From an uncultured Alistipes sp. (GTDB lineage Bacteria > Bacteroidota > Bacteroidia > Bacteroidales > Rikenellaceae), in contig CANQIF010000010.1 in NCBI GenBank assembly GCA_947623965.1, forward strand, positions 35,609 to 99,608: a DNA stretch of 64,000 nucleotides, given 5' to 3'. Shown in pieces: positions 1-11,195 of the stretch. Position 1 is the first letter of the stretch. The number at the start of each line of letters is the position of its first letter. A model generated the notes under the pieces. That model was not told the origin of the DNA. It saw only the letters and a list, made by a program, of their open reading frames with translations, and ran no database searches. A program made the translations under genes and the position numbers.

Positions 1-616
1 TGCCGATTCCCTTGTCGGTGATCTTCTCGCCGAGCCACATGATGAACATGGTGCCGGCGATGAGGATCGTCGTCGCATAGCAGACGAATCCGAACGAGTT
101 GCCGTAGACGAACGCCGTGGGGGCCTGATGGTAGAGGTTGGCGATGAAGGCCGGTCCCTGGAGGATCAGCACGCCGATCGTCAGGAATCGGGTCCACTGG
201 TTCATCTTGCGGCGGCCGCTCTCACCCTCCTTCTGCATCTTCTGGAAATACGGAATCATCATGCCCATGAGCTGGATGATGATCGAGGCGGTGATGTACG
301 GCATGACTCCGAGCGCGAAGATGGCGGCGTTGCCGAATGCACCGCCAGAGAAGACGTTCAACAGACCCAGAAGTCCGTTGCCCTCCAACTGGCTGGCATA
401 CGCCGACCCCTCGCCCAGGGCGTTGGGGTTGATGCCCGGAATCACTACGAAGACGCCCAAGCGGTAGACCAGGAGCAGCCCGATCGTGTACAGGACACGT
501 TTGCGCAGCTCCTCGATCTTGTAGATGTTCTTGAGCGTTTCGACCACTTTCTTGTTGGCAGCCAAAAGAGCGATGACCGCTAAAAAGACGATGCCAACAA
601 CGAGATATTGATTCAT
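1..616 (-). CDS. secY: Protein translocase subunit SecY (N-terminal part; runs off the window start)
   Basis: Reverse-strand translation from ATG at 616: MNQYLVVGIVFLAVIALLAANKKVVETLKNIYKIEELRKRVLYTIGLLLVYRLGVFVVIPGINPNAL..., typical SecY N-terminus; directly follows rplO as in spc operons. Confidence 0.95.
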   Translation of the reverse strand, partial: MNQYLVVGIVFLAVIALLAANKKVVETLKNIYKIEELRKRVLYTIGLLLVYRLGVFVVIPGINPNALGEGSAYASQLEGNGLLGLLNVFSGGAFGNAAIFALGVMPYITASIIIQLMGMMIPYFQKMQKEGESGRRKMNQWTRFLTIGVLILQGPAFIANLYHQAPTAFVYGNSFGFVCYATTILIAGTMFIMWLGEKITDKGIG

Positions 617-641
617 AATACAGGTTTTCTACGGTTTCGAC

Positions 642-1088
642 TTACAGTTTTTCGACGCTGCCGCCGGCGGCCTCGATGGCTGCCGATGCGCTGGCCGAGA
701 ATGCGTGCGCCTTGACGGCGAGCGCCTTCGTAAGCTGACCGTTGCCGAGGATCTTCACCTTGTCGTTCGACGAGACGAAGCCGGCTGCGATCAGCGTATC
801 GACCGTTACCTCCGTGAGGTTCTTCTTCGACGAAAGCTCCTCGAGGGTCGAAAGGTTGATCGCCTTGAACTCCACGCGGTTCCGGTTCGTGAAGCCGAAC
901 TTCGGCAGACGACGCTGCAACGGCATCTGACCGCCCTCGAAACCGAGTTTGCGCGAGTAGCCCGAACGCGACTGGGCACCCTTGTGGCCGCGCGTCGCCG
1001 TGCCGCCGTGGCCCGAACCGGCACCGCGGCCGATCCGTTTGTCGTGGTGCGTAGAACCCTTTGCGGGTTTGAGATTATACAGTTCCAT
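642..1088 (-). CDS. rplO: 50S ribosomal protein L15
   Basis: MELYNLKPAKGSTHHDKRIGRGAGSGHGGTATRGHKGAQSRSG; spc operon position. Confidence 0.97.
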   Translation of the reverse strand: MELYNLKPAKGSTHHDKRIGRGAGSGHGGTATRGHKGAQSRSGYSRKLGFEGGQMPLQRRLPKFGFTNRNRVEFKAINLSTLEELSSKKNLTEVTVDTLIAAGFVSSNDKVKILGNGQLTKALAVKAHAFSASASAAIEAAGGSVEKL

Positions 1089-1118
1089 TGTGTGTTGTGA
1101 TTCGTTACCGTGTTAAAC

Positions 1119-1304
1119 TTATTGAGCGATCTGCTCCACCTTCACGAGGTGCTGCACGCGCTCGATCATCCCCTTGATGATGACCGAGTCGTCGTGCTCG
1201 ACCGTTGCGCCGATCTTCTTCAGACCGAGGGCGTCGAGGTTGGCGCACTGGCGCTTCGTGGCGCCGATGCGGCTCTTGACCTGGGTGATTTTCAATCTTG
1301 CCAT
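1119..1304 (-). CDS. rpmD: 50S ribosomal protein L30
   Basis: MARLKITQVKSRIGATKRQCANLDALGLKKIGATVEHDDSVIIKGMIERV; position between rpsE and rplO. Confidence 0.96.
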   Translation of the reverse strand: MARLKITQVKSRIGATKRQCANLDALGLKKIGATVEHDDSVIIKGMIERVQHLVKVEQIAQ

Positions 1305-1318
1305 TGTTCGTTCCGAGA

Positions 1319-1837
1319 TTAACCGTTAAACACCTGCTTCATCGAGATGCCGCGCAGACGGGCCACCGTGGCGGCATCGCGCAGTTCGCAGAGGGCGCCG
1401 AGCGTGGCCTTCACCAGGTTGTGGGGGTTCGACGAGCCCTTGCTCTTGGCGAGCACGTTCTTGATACCGAGCGACTCGAGCACGGCACGCATGGCACCGC
1501 CGGCGATGATACCCGTACCGGGAGCGGCCGGACGGATCATCACGAGCGACCCGCCGAAGCGGTACTCCTGCTTGTGGGGGATCGTACCGTTGATGACGGG
1601 GATCTTCACGAGGTTCTTCTTGGCATCCTCCACGCCCTTGGCGATGGCAGCCTGCACCTCCGAAGCCTTGCCCAGACCGTAGCCGACGACGCCGTCCTCG
1701 TTGCCGACGACGACGATGGCCGAGAAACTGAATGTACGACCTCCCTTGGTTACCTTGGTAACACGCTGAATGCTTACGAGTCTGTCCTTAAGCTCGAGGT
1801 CGCTGGTGCGTACTTTCTTTATGTTGGTATTAGCCAT
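1319..1837 (-). CDS. rpsE: 30S ribosomal protein S5
   Basis: [43 protein letters not shown]... Confidence 0.97.
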   Translation of the reverse strand: MANTNIKKVRTSDLELKDRLVSIQRVTKVTKGGRTFSFSAIVVVGNEDGVVGYGLGKASEVQAAIAKGVEDAKKNLVKIPVINGTIPHKQEYRFGGSLVMIRPAAPGTGIIAGGAMRAVLESLGIKNVLAKSKGSSNPHNLVKATLGALCELRDAATVARLRGISMKQVFNG

Positions 1838-1847
1838 GGTTGCTTGA

Positions 1848-2210
1848 TTAGAATTTAAGTCCGCCTTCGCGTGCTGCTTCGGCCAGCTGTTTAACTCTTC
1901 CGTGATAGAGGTAGCCGTTGCGGTCGAAAGCTACCGTCGTGATGCCCTTGGCGGCGGCGCGCTCGGCAGCCAGCTTGCCCACGAGGGCGGCCACCTCCGA
2001 CTTGTTCTTGCCTGCGGCAGCCTCGACGACCTCCTTCTCGAGCGACGAAGCCTGCGCCAGCGTCACGCCGGCCAGATCATCGACGAACTGCACGTAGATC
2101 TGCTTATTGCTGCGGAATACCGTCATGCGGGGCTGTGCGGGCGTCCCGGAAACGATCTTGCGGATGCGCATCTTGATACGCGCTCTTCTTTCTATCTTGT
2201 TCAGTGACAT
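1848..2210 (-). CDS. rplR: 50S ribosomal protein L18
   Basis: [41 protein letters not shown]...[26 protein letters not shown]. Confidence 0.97.
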   Translation of the reverse strand: MSLNKIERRARIKMRIRKIVSGTPAQPRMTVFRSNKQIYVQFVDDLAGVTLAQASSLEKEVVEAAAGKNKSEVAALVGKLAAERAAAKGITTVAFDRNGYLYHGRVKQLAEAAREGGLKF

Positions 2211-2226
2211 AACTTCAGACTATTTA

Positions 2227-2814
2227 CTATTTGGCACCTGCCGACTTGCCGGCCTTGCGGCGCAGCTGTTCGCCGACGAACTTGATACCCTTGCCCTTGT
2301 ACGGCTCCGGCTTGCGCAGCGAACGCAGCTTGGCGGCTACCTGGCCGATGAGCTGCTTGTCGATGCTCTTGAGGGTGACGATCGGGTTGCCCTTCTTTTC
2401 CGTCACGGCCGTAGCGGTGATCTCCTTGGGGAGCAAGAAGTGCGTATCGTGCGAATAGCCGAGGCTCATCTCGAGCACCTGGCCCTTCACCTCGGCCTTG
2501 AAGCCGACGCCCACGAGCTCCTGTTTGATTTCGTAGCCCTTCGTCACGCCGATGACCATGTTGTTGATCAGCGCACGGTAGAGGCCGTGCATCGAACGAT
2601 GGCGGGGCTGGTTCGTCGGACGCGACACCAGCACGGCGGGGATCTCCGCACCCGTGTGGGGGTCCGTATGCGTGCCGACCGTAACGGTGATGTCCGAGTC
2701 CACTTTCTGACTCAACGTACCAAGAGGCCCTTTCACGCTTACCGTATTGTCGGCAGCGACCTCGACGGTCACGCCGGCAGGCAGGTTTACAGGTAATTTA
2801 CCGATTCTTGACAT
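2227..2814 (-). CDS. rplF: 50S ribosomal protein L6
   Basis: MSRIGKLPVNLPAGVTVEV...EPYKGKGIKFVGEQLRRKAGKSAGAK. Confidence 0.97.
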   Translation of the reverse strand: MSRIGKLPVNLPAGVTVEVAADNTVSVKGPLGTLSQKVDSDITVTVGTHTDPHTGAEIPAVLVSRPTNQPRHRSMHGLYRALINNMVIGVTKGYEIKQELVGVGFKAEVKGQVLEMSLGYSHDTHFLLPKEITATAVTEKKGNPIVTLKSIDKQLIGQVAAKLRSLRKPEPYKGKGIKFVGEQLRRKAGKSAGAK

Positions 2815-2872
2815 TGTGTTGTTGGTTTAGATTTCTTGTTTTTCATTCCTCCCCTTTCTTCGCCCGGGCCGT

Positions 2873-2931
2873 CCGAATCCGTCCGGCGCCGCATCGGGTT
2901 TGTCGAAAAGGGGTGTTTCGCCGTTCGCTGC
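2873..2931 (+). repeat. Single copy of a GC-rich spacer repeat (CCGAAT...CGG(G/C)TTGTCGAAAA...) in the rplF-rpsH gap
   Basis: CCGAATCCGTCCGGCGCCGCATCGGGTTTGTCGAAAAGGGGTGTTTCGCC resembles 4356-4420 CCGAATAAATTCGGTCCGCACACGGCTTGTCGAAAAAAGGTCGTTCACGCC. Confidence 0.5.
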
Positions 2932-2934
2932 GGG

Positions 2935-3333
2935 TTAGCAGATGTAGCAGAGCACCTCGCCGCCCACGCGCTCCTGACGGGCCTTGGCGTCGGTCATGAT
3001 GCCCTTCGAGGTCGAGAGAATGGCGATACCCAGACCGTTCTGCACGCGGGGCATCTCGTCGACCGAGGTGTAGCGGCGCAGACCGGGACGGCTCACGCGC
3101 TTGAGCTCTTTGATGGCGTTGCACTTCAGGGCGGCGTCCCACTTCAGAGCGATCTTGATCGTGGGGTGTCCCTTCTCGTCGGTGTCGAACTTGTAGGCCA
3201 GGATGTAGCCCTGCTCGTAGAGGATCTTCGTGATCTCACGCTTCATTTTGGAACCGGGAGCTTCAACCACTTTTCGGTTGGCTTTCACCGCGTTTCTAAT
3301 TCTGGTCAGAAAGTCCGCAATAGGATCAGTCAT
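2935..3333 (-). CDS. rpsH: 30S ribosomal protein S8
   Basis: MTDPIADFLTRIRNAVKANRKVVEAPGSKMKREITKILYEQGYI... Confidence 0.97.
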   Translation of the reverse strand: MTDPIADFLTRIRNAVKANRKVVEAPGSKMKREITKILYEQGYILAYKFDTDEKGHPTIKIALKWDAALKCNAIKELKRVSRPGLRRYTSVDEMPRVQNGLGIAILSTSKGIMTDAKARQERVGGEVLCYIC

Positions 3334-3639
3334 AACGAATAGAAAATTAAAATGTAAGTAATTTGTTAATTGTTAGTTTGTTGCTCTGCGCTTCAAGCGC
3401 ATAAGCGCGCAAATTTACACATAATTTCGCAGAAATGCAAGCCAAAAGCTACATTTTCAGCGAATTTCCCGTCATCGGGACCGGATGCGGCACGGCGGAG
3501 GCCTTTTGCCGCTCCTCCGGCGGGCTCCAAACGCCCGCTGCCGAAGGCCGGACCTTGCGCGCCACGGCCCGCCGGCGAACCACGCCGCGTCCCGAAAACG
3601 CAAGGTTTTCATCCAGCCTGGGAGAGCGCGGTTTGCCCG

Positions 3640-4470
3640 GAGATAATCCGCGACAATCGAAAGTGCGCCCCTTTTCGTCTGGCCGGACACGGCATCGGGT
3701 TGCCCGAAGGTAAGCCGCAACAGAAAAAGGTACGCCCCCTTACACGGCACCGGATTTGCCCGGACTATGCCGAGGCAAACAAGGGGGCATGCCCTCCTCG
3801 GCAGGCCGGTGCTCGGTCGGGGCTGTCCGGGTTAAGCCGCGACAGACAACGGCGCTCGTCCTTATTGTCAGGCCGGACAATTTGCTCAAGCTATACCGGA
3901 ACAAACAACGGCGCATCTCCTTTTCTCCAGCCCCCCGCCGCACCGGATTTTGCCCGCGTCTGCGCCGAAGCGGGAACCGCCCGGCGTAAACGAAGCATGT
4001 CGGCAAGCCCTTGTCCGCCAACATGTATCCGTGCAAAAGGCCGAAGCGGCGTTTCCGATTCCTCGCCCGCCCGGCGGAGGCCTGCGCCCCGCTCACCGGC
4101 CGGGGCAGTTCCCGGAAGTTGCCTCGGGCCCCTTTTCGTGCCCAAATGTCGAACCCCTCGTGCGGACCCCGCCGCCGGGAAGTTATCGCTCGCCTGAACG
4201 ACACTTTCCCCGACCTTGCGATCCGCCTACGCGGGAACAACACCCGTATCGGCTCCAATTCGTTTCACGCACCTTTTCCCGCCGCAGCATAACCAAACCC
4301 GGCTCTGCTTTCTGCTTGTCGAAAAAGGGCCTCCTCTTCCCGCCCCCGGGCAAACCCGAATAAATTCGGTCCGCACACGGCTTGTCGAAAAAAGGTCGTT
4401 CACGCCCCTTTCCCCGCTTCGGCCGAATCCGAACGAACTCGGCCCCGGATTGAAAAAGGCTGGATCGGCC
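3640..4470 (+). repeat. Degenerate ~57-70 bp tandem repeat array in the rpsH-rpsN spacer
   Basis: Recurring GGTAAGCCGCAACAGAAAAAGGTACGCCCCCTT-like strings at ~3642, 3709, 3765, 3831, 3890 and ~3960, plus CCGAAT...TTGTCGAAAAA units at 4313-4460. Confidence 0.55.
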
Positions 4471-4675
4471 GGCGCACCGGAACCGGCATCGGAGGGAGCC
4501 TGAACCCGCTCCGCCCCTGCCGCCGTGCACCTATTCCGATCTCGGGCTGTCACACCCTCCCGAAATATGGAACCCTCGCCGGAAACATCCCGCCCGGGAG
4601 GCGGGAAAGCTCCGGCCATCGAACGACCGCCGGCGGAGGCCTCCGTGAAAGGGGCCCCCGCCGGGGATCGGACGG

Positions 4676-4972
4676 TTACCAGCTGGCCTTCGTGACGCCG
4701 GGGATCAACCCCTTCGAAGCCATCTCGCGGAACTGGATACGGCTGATGCCGAACAGGCGGATGTAGCCCTTCGGACGCCCCGTGATCTTGCAGCGGTTGT
4801 GCTGACGAATCGGGTTCGCGTTGCGGGGCAGCTTCGAGAGTGCGATCCAGGCCTCCTCGTGGTCGATCTCGCCGGCCTTGAGGGCGGCGGCGATCTCCTC
4901 GCGCTTATGAGCGTAGCGGTTTGCGAGCTTCACACGCTTTACCTCGCGTGCCTTCATGGACTCTTTTGCCAT
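4676..4972 (-). CDS. rpsN: 30S ribosomal protein S14 (zinc-independent type)
   Basis: [32 protein letters not shown]...[51 protein letters not shown]. Confidence 0.97.
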   Translation of the reverse strand: MAKESMKAREVKRVKLANRYAHKREEIAAALKAGEIDHEEAWIALSKLPRNANPIRQHNRCKITGRPKGYIRLFGISRIQFREMASKGLIPGVTKASW

Positions 4973-4975
4973 AGC

Positions 4976-5536
4976 CTAATTCTTTTTAGCGTTTTTGAAA
5001 GGAAGGCCGAACTCCTTCAGAAGGGCGTATGCCTCCTCGTCGGTCTTGGCCGTCGTTACGAAGGTGATCTCCATGCCGAAGATCTTCGTGATCTTGTCGA
5101 TGTCGATCTCCGGGAAGATGATCTGCTCGGCGATGCCCAGCGTGTAGTTGCCCTGGCCGTCGAACTTCTCGTTGATGCCCTTGAAGTCGCGGATGCGCGG
5201 CAGCGCCACGGCGACCAGACGCTCCAGGAACTCGTACATCTTGCGGTCGCGCAGCGTGACACGCACGCCGATCGGCATGCCCTTGCGCAGCTTGAAGTTC
5301 GAAATATCCTTGCGCGAACGCGTCTGGACGGCCTTCTGACCCGTGATGAGCGTCAGCTCCTCCTGGGCGACATCGATCAGCTTCTTGTCGGCGATGGCCT
5401 GACCCATACCCTGGTTGATGACGATCTTCACCAGCTTCGGGCACTGCATCACGCTCGTATAGCCGAACTGCTTCATAAGGGCAGGCAGAATCTGCTCCTT
5501 ATACTGTGTCTTGAGTGTGGGAATGTAAGCTGCCAT
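4976..5536 (-). CDS. rplE: 50S ribosomal protein L5
   Basis: [24 protein letters not shown]...[26 protein letters not shown]. Confidence 0.97.
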   Translation of the reverse strand: MAAYIPTLKTQYKEQILPALMKQFGYTSVMQCPKLVKIVINQGMGQAIADKKLIDVAQEELTLITGQKAVQTRSRKDISNFKLRKGMPIGVRVTLRDRKMYEFLERLVAVALPRIRDFKGINEKFDGQGNYTLGIAEQIIFPEIDIDKITKIFGMEITFVTTAKTDEEAYALLKEFGLPFKNAKKN

Positions 5537-5859
5537 TATTTGATCTCCTCCCCTGACTTTTTAGCGTAACGTACTAATTTACCTTCGGCATTCGCCTTGC
5601 GGCCCACCTTCGTCGGCTTGCCGCTCTTCGGGTCGAGCACCATGAGGTTCGACACGTGGATCGGAGCCTCCTTCTCGATGATGCCGCCCTGGGGATTCTT
5701 CGCGTTGGGCTTCGTGGCCTTCTTGCAGATGTTCACGCCCTCGACGATCGCACGCTGCTTCGACACCTCGACCTTCAGGACCTTACCCTGCTTGCCTTTG
5801 TTGTCGCCGGCCATCACCTGAACCGTATCCCCCTTCTTAATATGCAATTTAACTGACAT
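5536..5859 (-). CDS. rplX: 50S ribosomal protein L24
   Basis: [47 protein letters not shown]. Confidence 0.97.
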   Translation of the reverse strand: MSVKLHIKKGDTVQVMAGDNKGKQGKVLKVEVSKQRAIVEGVNICKKATKPNAKNPQGGIIEKEAPIHVSNLMVLDPKSGKPTKVGRKANAEGKLVRYAKKSGEEIK

Positions 5860-5879
5860 ATCCGGACTGTTTTTTGTGA

Positions 5880-6245
5880 TTAGAGAACCTCGGGTGCGAG
5901 GGAGATGATCTTCATGTACTGATCGCGCAGCTCGCGGGCCACGGGACCGAAGATACGGGTACCGCGCATCTCACCCTGATTGTTGAGCAGCACAACGGCG
6001 TTGTCGTCGAAACGGATGTACGAACCGTTGGCGCGTCGGATTTCCTTGGTCGTGCGGACTACCACCGCCTTCGACACGGCGCCCTTCTTGACGTCGCCCG
6101 ACGGCGTCGCACTCTTCACTGCTACGACGATCTTATCGCCGATCGAGGCGTAGCGACGTTTCGTGCCGCCGAGAACGCGGATGCAAAGGACCTCCTTGGC
6201 CCCGCTGTTGTCGGCCACTACGAGTCTTGATTCCTGCTGTATCAT
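5880..6245 (-). CDS. rplN: 50S ribosomal protein L14
   Basis: [44 protein letters not shown]. Confidence 0.98.
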   Translation of the reverse strand: MIQQESRLVVADNSGAKEVLCIRVLGGTKRRYASIGDKIVVAVKSATPSGDVKKGAVSKAVVVRTTKEIRRANGSYIRFDDNAVVLLNNQGEMRGTRIFGPVARELRDQYMKIISLAPEVL

Positions 6246-6247
6246 AA

Positions 6248-6502
6248 CTACTTGGCTCTTTCAATGATTTGTACTAATCTCCAACGCTTCGTCTTGCTCA
6301 GCGGGCGGGTCTCCATGATACGCACCGTGTCGCCCTCCTTGCAGCTCTCGTCCAGGCACTCGGCGACGAACTTCGTCGTCTTGTTCACGAACTTGCCGTA
6401 AATCGGATGCTTCACCTTACGGGCAACCGCAACCACAATGGTCTTCTCCATCTTGTTGCTGACAACCACGCCGATTCGCTCTTTTCTCAGATTTCTTTCC
6501 AT
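6248..6502 (-). CDS. rpsQ: 30S ribosomal protein S17
   Basis: [50 protein letters not shown]. Confidence 0.97.
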   Translation of the reverse strand: MERNLRKERIGVVVSNKMEKTIVVAVARKVKHPIYGKFVNKTTKFVAECLDESCKEGDTVRIMETRPLSKTKRWRLVQIIERAK

Positions 6503-6514
6503 AGTTGTTCCTCC

Positions 6515-6706
6515 TTATTTAGCGTTCTTTTGACGCAGAACGGTCAGCATGCGAGCTATGTCTCTGCGGCTCTTCTTGATGATCGACGGATTCTCGACGG
6601 GCGACACGGCGTGCTGCACCTTCAGCTTCGCGAGCTGAGCCTTCTCGGCCTCGATGCGTTCAACGAGATCCTTGGTCGAAAGTTCCTTGATTTCTGCACT
6701 TTTCAT
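6515..6706 (-). CDS. rpmC: 50S ribosomal protein L29
   Basis: MKSAEIKELSTKDLVERIEAEKAQLAKLKVQHAVSPVENPSIIKKSRRDIARMLTVLRQ. Confidence 0.95.
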   Translation of the reverse strand: MKSAEIKELSTKDLVERIEAEKAQLAKLKVQHAVSPVENPSIIKKSRRDIARMLTVLRQKNAK

Positions 6707-6720
6707 CTTGTGTCTCCTTA

Positions 6721-7149
6721 TTAAAGTGTGGTTTCGACGTAATCACGCCGTACAATGAATTTCACCGGAATCGGCAGCTTCTGCGCTCCCAGGCGCAGCG
6801 CCTCCTGCGCCACGGCCAGGGGCACCCCTTCGGCCTCGAAGAGGATGCGGCCCGGCGTTACGGGGGCTACGAAGCCCTCCGGATTACCCTTACCTTTACC
6901 CATGCGGACCTCGGCGGGCTTCTTCGTGATCGGTTTGTCGGGGAAGATGCGGATCCAGAGCTGCCCCTCGCGCTTCATGTAACGCGTGATGGCCTGACGG
7001 GCGGCCTCGATCTGACGGCCCGTGATCCAGGTCGAGTCGAGGGCCTTGATGGCGAACGATCCGTATGCAAGTTGGTTACCTCTTTGAGCAAGTCCCTTCA
7101 TACGGCCTTTCTGCATTCTTCTAAATTTGGTCTTTTTCGGCTGTAACAT
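6721..7149 (-). CDS. rplP: 50S ribosomal protein L16
   Basis: [88 protein letters not shown]. Confidence 0.98.
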   Translation of the reverse strand: MLQPKKTKFRRMQKGRMKGLAQRGNQLAYGSFAIKALDSTWITGRQIEAARQAITRYMKREGQLWIRIFPDKPITKKPAEVRMGKGKGNPEGFVAPVTPGRILFEAEGVPLAVAQEALRLGAQKLPIPVKFIVRRDYVETTL

Positions 7150-7175
7150 CTTAGTTTTGCTTTAAAAGGTCCTAC

Positions 7176-7937
7176 TTACTTGTTGTTGTTGCGACGGCGG
7201 CCGCCACGGCGGTCACCGCGGTCGCCGCGTCCGCGACGCTCGCCGCGCTCCGAGCGCTCGCCGCCCTGCGGAGCCTGGGCCGAAGCGCCCTGCAGCTCGA
7301 AGAGGTCGCGCTTGCCGTAGACCGTACCCTGGCAGATCCACACCTTCACGCCGAGGATGCCGACCTTCGTCAGCGCCTCCGTCAGGCAGTAGTCCACGTC
7401 GGCACGGAAGGTGTGCAGCGGAATGCGCCCCTCCTTGATCGTCTCCTTGCGGGCCATCTCGGCGCCGCCCACGCGGCCCGAAACCTGCACCTTGATGCCC
7501 TCGGCGCCCATGCGCATCGTCGAAGCGACGGCCGTCTTCACGGCGCGGCGGAACGACACGCGGCCCTCGAGCTGGCGGGCGATGTTCTGACCCACGATCA
7601 CGGCATCCACCTCGGGACGCTTCACCTCGAAGATGTTGATCTGGATCTCCTTGCCGGTGAGCTTCTTGAGCTCCTCCTTCAGCTTGTCGACCTCCTGGCC
7701 GCCCTTGCCGATGATGATGCCCGGACGGGCCGTCGAGATCGTCACCGTAACGAGCTTCAGCGTGCGCTCGATGATGATCTTCGAGATCGACGCCTTCTGC
7801 AGACGGGCGTTCAGGTACTTGCGAATCTTTTCGTCCTCGACGATCTTGTCGCCGAAGTTCTTGCCGCCGAACCAGTTGGAATCCCAACCCTTGATGATGC
7901 CCAGACGATTTGCTATCGGATTTACTTTCTGTCCCAT
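7176..7937 (-). CDS. rpsC: 30S ribosomal protein S3
   Basis: [46 protein letters not shown]...; Arg/Gly-rich C-terminal tail [26 protein letters not shown]. Confidence 0.97.
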   Translation of the reverse strand: MGQKVNPIANRLGIIKGWDSNWFGGKNFGDKIVEDEKIRKYLNARLQKASISKIIIERTLKLVTVTISTARPGIIIGKGGQEVDKLKEELKKLTGKEIQINIFEVKRPEVDAVIVGQNIARQLEGRVSFRRAVKTAVASTMRMGAEGIKVQVSGRVGGAEMARKETIKEGRIPLHTFRADVDYCLTEALTKVGILGVKVWICQGTVYGKRDLFELQGASAQAPQGGERSERGERRGRGDRGDRRGGRRRNNNK

Positions 7938-7941
7938 CTGC

Positions 7942-8352
7942 TTACTTGTTTTCTACGGTTACCATTTTGTCTACGACGATCGTCACATGGTTCGAACGCT
8001 TGCGGATGCGGTGTGCACGTCCCTGCGGCGCCGGCTGAATGCGCTTCAGCATGCGGCCGCCGTCCACGAACACCTCTTTCACGCAGAGCTTCGCATCCTC
8101 CAGACGCTCGCCCTCGTTCTTGGCCTCCCAGTTGGCGATGGCCGACTTGAGGAGCTTCTCCATGCGGATCGACGCCTCCTTCTTCGAATAGCGGAGGATG
8201 CCCAGGGCCTTGTTGATCTCCACGCCGCGGATGATGTCTGCGACCAGACGCATCTTGCGGGGCGAAGTCGGGCAGTCGCGCAGCACGGCGATCGCCTTCT
8301 GCTTCTTCTCAGCCGAGCGCTTCTCGGCTGCTATTGCTTTTCTTGCACCCAT
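7942..8352 (-). CDS. rplV: 50S ribosomal protein L22
   Basis: [38 protein letters not shown]...[21 protein letters not shown]. Confidence 0.97.
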   Translation of the reverse strand: MGARKAIAAEKRSAEKKQKAIAVLRDCPTSPRKMRLVADIIRGVEINKALGILRYSKKEASIRMEKLLKSAIANWEAKNEGERLEDAKLCVKEVFVDGGRMLKRIQPAPQGRAHRIRKRSNHVTIVVDKMVTVENK

Positions 8353-8359
8353 ATCCTAC

Positions 8360-8629
8360 TTATTTTTTCTTGTTACCGGCATGCCCGCGGAAGGTACGCG
8401 TGGGAGCGAACTCGCCGAGCTTATGACCAACCATGTTCTCGGTTACGTAAACCGGGATGAATTTGTTTCCGTTGTGGACAGCGACCGTCTGACCTACGAA
8501 GTCAGGCGAGATCATGCTTGCCCGCGACCATGTTTTGATGACCGCCTTCTTGTTGCCCTCGGCCTGTGCGACAACCTTCGCCTCGAGTTTCGGGTCGATA
8601 TACGGTCCCTTTTTTAATGAACGGCTCAT
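8360..8629 (-). CDS. rpsS: 30S ribosomal protein S19
   Basis: [19 protein letters not shown]...[53 protein letters not shown]. Confidence 0.98.
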   Translation of the reverse strand: MSRSLKKGPYIDPKLEAKVVAQAEGNKKAVIKTWSRASMISPDFVGQTVAVHNGNKFIPVYVTENMVGHKLGEFAPTRTFRGHAGNKKK

Positions 8630-8647
8630 TATGTACTCTTGATTTAA

Positions 8648-9472
8648 TTATTTTTTCTTCTTGGAAATAATGAACTTCGTGGTCGTCTTCTTCGGATTGC
8701 GCGTCTTGTAACCCTTAGCCAACAGACCCTTGCGCGAACGCGGGTGACCACCGGAAGCACGGCCTTCGCCACCGCCCATCGGGTGATCCACCGGGTTCAT
8801 GACGACACCGCGGTTGTGCGGACGGCGGCCCAGCCAGCGGCTGCGGCCCGCCTTGCCCGACGATTCGAGGTTGTGGTCGACGTTCGACACGACGCCCACC
8901 GTGGCGCGGCAGGCAACGAGTACCATACGAGTCTCGCCCGAAGGCAGCTTGATGACGGCGAACTTGCCCTCACGAGCCAGCAGCTGGGCGTAGGAACCGG
9001 CCGAACGCGCCATGGCGGCACCCTGACCGGGGTAGAGTTCGATGTTGTGGACCACCGTACCCAGCGGAATCTCGCTCAGCGGGAGCGTGTTGCCCACTTC
9101 GGGTGCGGCACCTGCGCCGCTCATGACGGTCTGGCCCACCTTCAGGCCGTTCGGTGCGATGATGTAGCTCTTCTCACCGTCGGCATAAACCAGGAGTGCG
9201 ATGCGCGCCGTACGGTTCGGGTCGTACTCGATCGTCTTCACGGTCGCAGCGATCCCGTCCTTCTGACGTTTGAAATCGACGTTGCGGTACATCTGCTTGT
9301 GGCCGCCGCCGATGTAGCGCACGGTCATCTTGCCGTCGTTGTTCCGGCCGCCCGAACTCTTCTTGACGCTTACGAGCGACTTTTCCGGCGTCGATTTCGT
9401 GATCTCGTCGTACGCGCTGATAATCTTATGTCTCGTACCTGCGGTAACAGGCTTAAATTTCTTTACTGCCAT
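8648..9472 (-). CDS. rplB: 50S ribosomal protein L2
   Basis: [33 protein letters not shown]...[30 protein letters not shown]. Confidence 0.98.
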   Translation of the reverse strand: MAVKKFKPVTAGTRHKIISAYDEITKSTPEKSLVSVKKSSGGRNNDGKMTVRYIGGGHKQMYRNVDFKRQKDGIAATVKTIEYDPNRTARIALLVYADGEKSYIIAPNGLKVGQTVMSGAGAAPEVGNTLPLSEIPLGTVVHNIELYPGQGAAMARSAGSYAQLLAREGKFAVIKLPSGETRMVLVACRATVGVVSNVDHNLESSGKAGRSRWLGRRPHNRGVVMNPVDHPMGGGEGRASGGHPRSRKGLLAKGYKTRNPKKTTTKFIISKKKK

Positions 9473-9477
9473 CTTCG

Positions 9478-9768
9478 TTAGATATTACTGTAAAAATCAA
9501 TCTTATCTCCCTCCTTCAAGGTGACGATCGCCTTCTTGAAGTTGTTGGCACGGCCCTCCAGCAGACCCGCTTTCGTGTAGCGGCTCTTCAGCTTGCCCAT
9601 GCAGTTGACGGTGTTCACGTTCGTTACGACGACGTTGTACATCTGCTCTACGGCCTGACGAATCTGCAGCTTGTTAGCCCGCACATCAACGATAAAACCG
9701 TAGCGATTCAACTTTTCGCCCTGAATCGTCATTTTCTCGGTTAAAACCGGCTTAATAATAATCTCCAT
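9478..9768 (-). CDS. rplW: 50S ribosomal protein L23
   Basis: [55 protein letters not shown]. Confidence 0.97.
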   Translation of the reverse strand: MEIIIKPVLTEKMTIQGEKLNRYGFIVDVRANKLQIRQAVEQMYNVVVTNVNTVNCMGKLKSRYTKAGLLEGRANNFKKAIVTLKEGDKIDFYSNI

Positions 9769-9783
9769 GGTTGTTTTGCGTTT

Positions 9784-10410
9784 TTATGCTAACAAAGTGT
9801 TCAAAACCTGCTCGGCTCCCTCCACGAGGACGATGGCCGAGGCGTTCATCACGTCGTAGGTGCAGACGTTCTGCGCCAGCACGGGCATGATGTTGGGGAT
9901 GTTGCGGCACGAGAGCTGCAGGTTGGCGTTGCCCTCGGGCAGCACGAGCAGCACCTTCTTGTCGGCTACGTTGAGCGCTGCGGCGAGTGCGGCGACCGTC
10001 TTGGTCTTCGGGGCCTCCATCGCAACGGGCTCGAGCACCGTGATGGCGCCGGCCTGCGCCTTGTAGGTCAGCGCGCTGCGGCGGGCCAGCTGCTTGAGCT
10101 TCTTGTTGAGCTTGAAGCCGTAGTCGCGGGGCACGGGACCGAATACGCGGCCGCCGCCCGGGAAGAGGGGCGAGAGGATCGAGCCGCAGCGGGCGCCGCC
10201 GGTGACCTTCTGGCGCTTGAGCTTGCGGGTCGAGCCCGTCACCTCGTTGCGCTGCTTGGCCTTGTGCGTACCCTGACGCTGATCGGCCAGGTACTGCTTG
10301 ACGTCGAGATAGATCGCGTGGTCATTAGCCTCCACGCCGAAGACGGCCTCCGAAAGAACGACCTTGCGGCCCGTCTCCTTACCCTGTGTGTTCAATACAG
10401 CTAATTCCAT
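9784..10410 (-). CDS. rplD: 50S ribosomal protein L4
   Basis: [78 protein letters not shown]; start trimmed to ATG at 10410. Confidence 0.96.
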   Translation of the reverse strand: MELAVLNTQGKETGRKVVLSEAVFGVEANDHAIYLDVKQYLADQRQGTHKAKQRNEVTGSTRKLKRQKVTGGARCGSILSPLFPGGGRVFGPVPRDYGFKLNKKLKQLARRSALTYKAQAGAITVLEPVAMEAPKTKTVAALAAALNVADKKVLLVLPEGNANLQLSCRNIPNIMPVLAQNVCTYDVMNASAIVLVEGAEQVLNTLLA

Positions 10411-10411
10411 A

Positions 10412-11026
10412 CTACTTCTCAATGGTTAAATATGCACCCTTTGCACCCGGAATCGAGCCTTTCACAAGGATCAGATTGCTCTCGGGAATCACTTTCAGAA
10501 CCTTCAGGTTCAGTACTTTCACCTGCTCGCCGCCCATCTGGCCGGGGAGGCGCTTGCCGGGGAATACGCGCGAGGGGTACGACGATGCGCCCAGCGAACC
10601 CGGCTTGCGCTGACGGTTGTGCTGGCCGTGGGTCTGGCCGCCGACACCGCCGAAGCCGTGGCGCTTCACGACGCCCTGGTAGCCCTTGCCTTTCGAGATC
10701 CCGGTGACATCGACCCAGTCCTCTTCGCTGAAGAGGTCAACGGTCAGCGTATCGCCGAGATTCACCTCAGGCATGCTCTTGAACTCCGCGAGCTTGCGCT
10801 TCGGCGTCGTTCCGGCCTTCTTGAAGTGACCTAACAAACTGCTGGCGGTGTGCTTTTCACTCTTCTCGTCATAGGCAATCTGGACCGCGTCGTAAGCGTC
10901 TTTCTCCACGGTCTTGATTTGCGTAACAACGCACGGGCCAGCCTCAATGACAGTGCATGGAATATTCTTTCCCTCGGCACTGTAAACGGAAGTCATTCCG
11001 ATTTTCTTTCCAATAAGTCCTGACAT
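10412..11026 (-). CDS. rplC: 50S ribosomal protein L3
   Basis: [39 protein letters not shown]...; start trimmed from the ORF track to ATG at 11026. Confidence 0.96.
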   Translation of the reverse strand: MSGLIGKKIGMTSVYSAEGKNIPCTVIEAGPCVVTQIKTVEKDAYDAVQIAYDEKSEKHTASSLLGHFKKAGTTPKRKLAEFKSMPEVNLGDTLTVDLFSEEDWVDVTGISKGKGYQGVVKRHGFGGVGGQTHGQHNRQRKPGSLGASSYPSRVFPGKRLPGQMGGEQVKVLNLKVLKVIPESNLILVKGSIPGAKGAYLTIEK

Positions 11027-11159
11027 TTGTTGTCTTGTTGGTTTGTTATAAATAAGTGAAGTCTTTTCTTCAACTGTTCCGGGCCGTTCAGGCACGCCTT
11101 ACAGCAGCTCCGGCCCCCGGCCGGCCTGCCGCAGGCGGCGCCTGCACCCGGGGCGAGGT

Positions 11160-11195
11160 GCCGCGGGAGGCACTCAGCGGAGCCCCTCCCGCGGC
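11160..11195 (-). promoter_or_regulatory. GC-rich perfect 11-bp hairpin in the rpsJ-rplC intergenic spacer
   Basis: GCCGCGGGAGG (11160-11170) pairs with CCTCCCGCGGC (11185-11195), 14-nt loop, no U-run. Confidence 0.5.

Noticed and set aside
3370-4619. Overlapping ORFs in the rpsH-rpsN spacer
   Set aside because: Pro/Arg-rich translations on both strands that follow the DNA repeats; no domain-like sequence.
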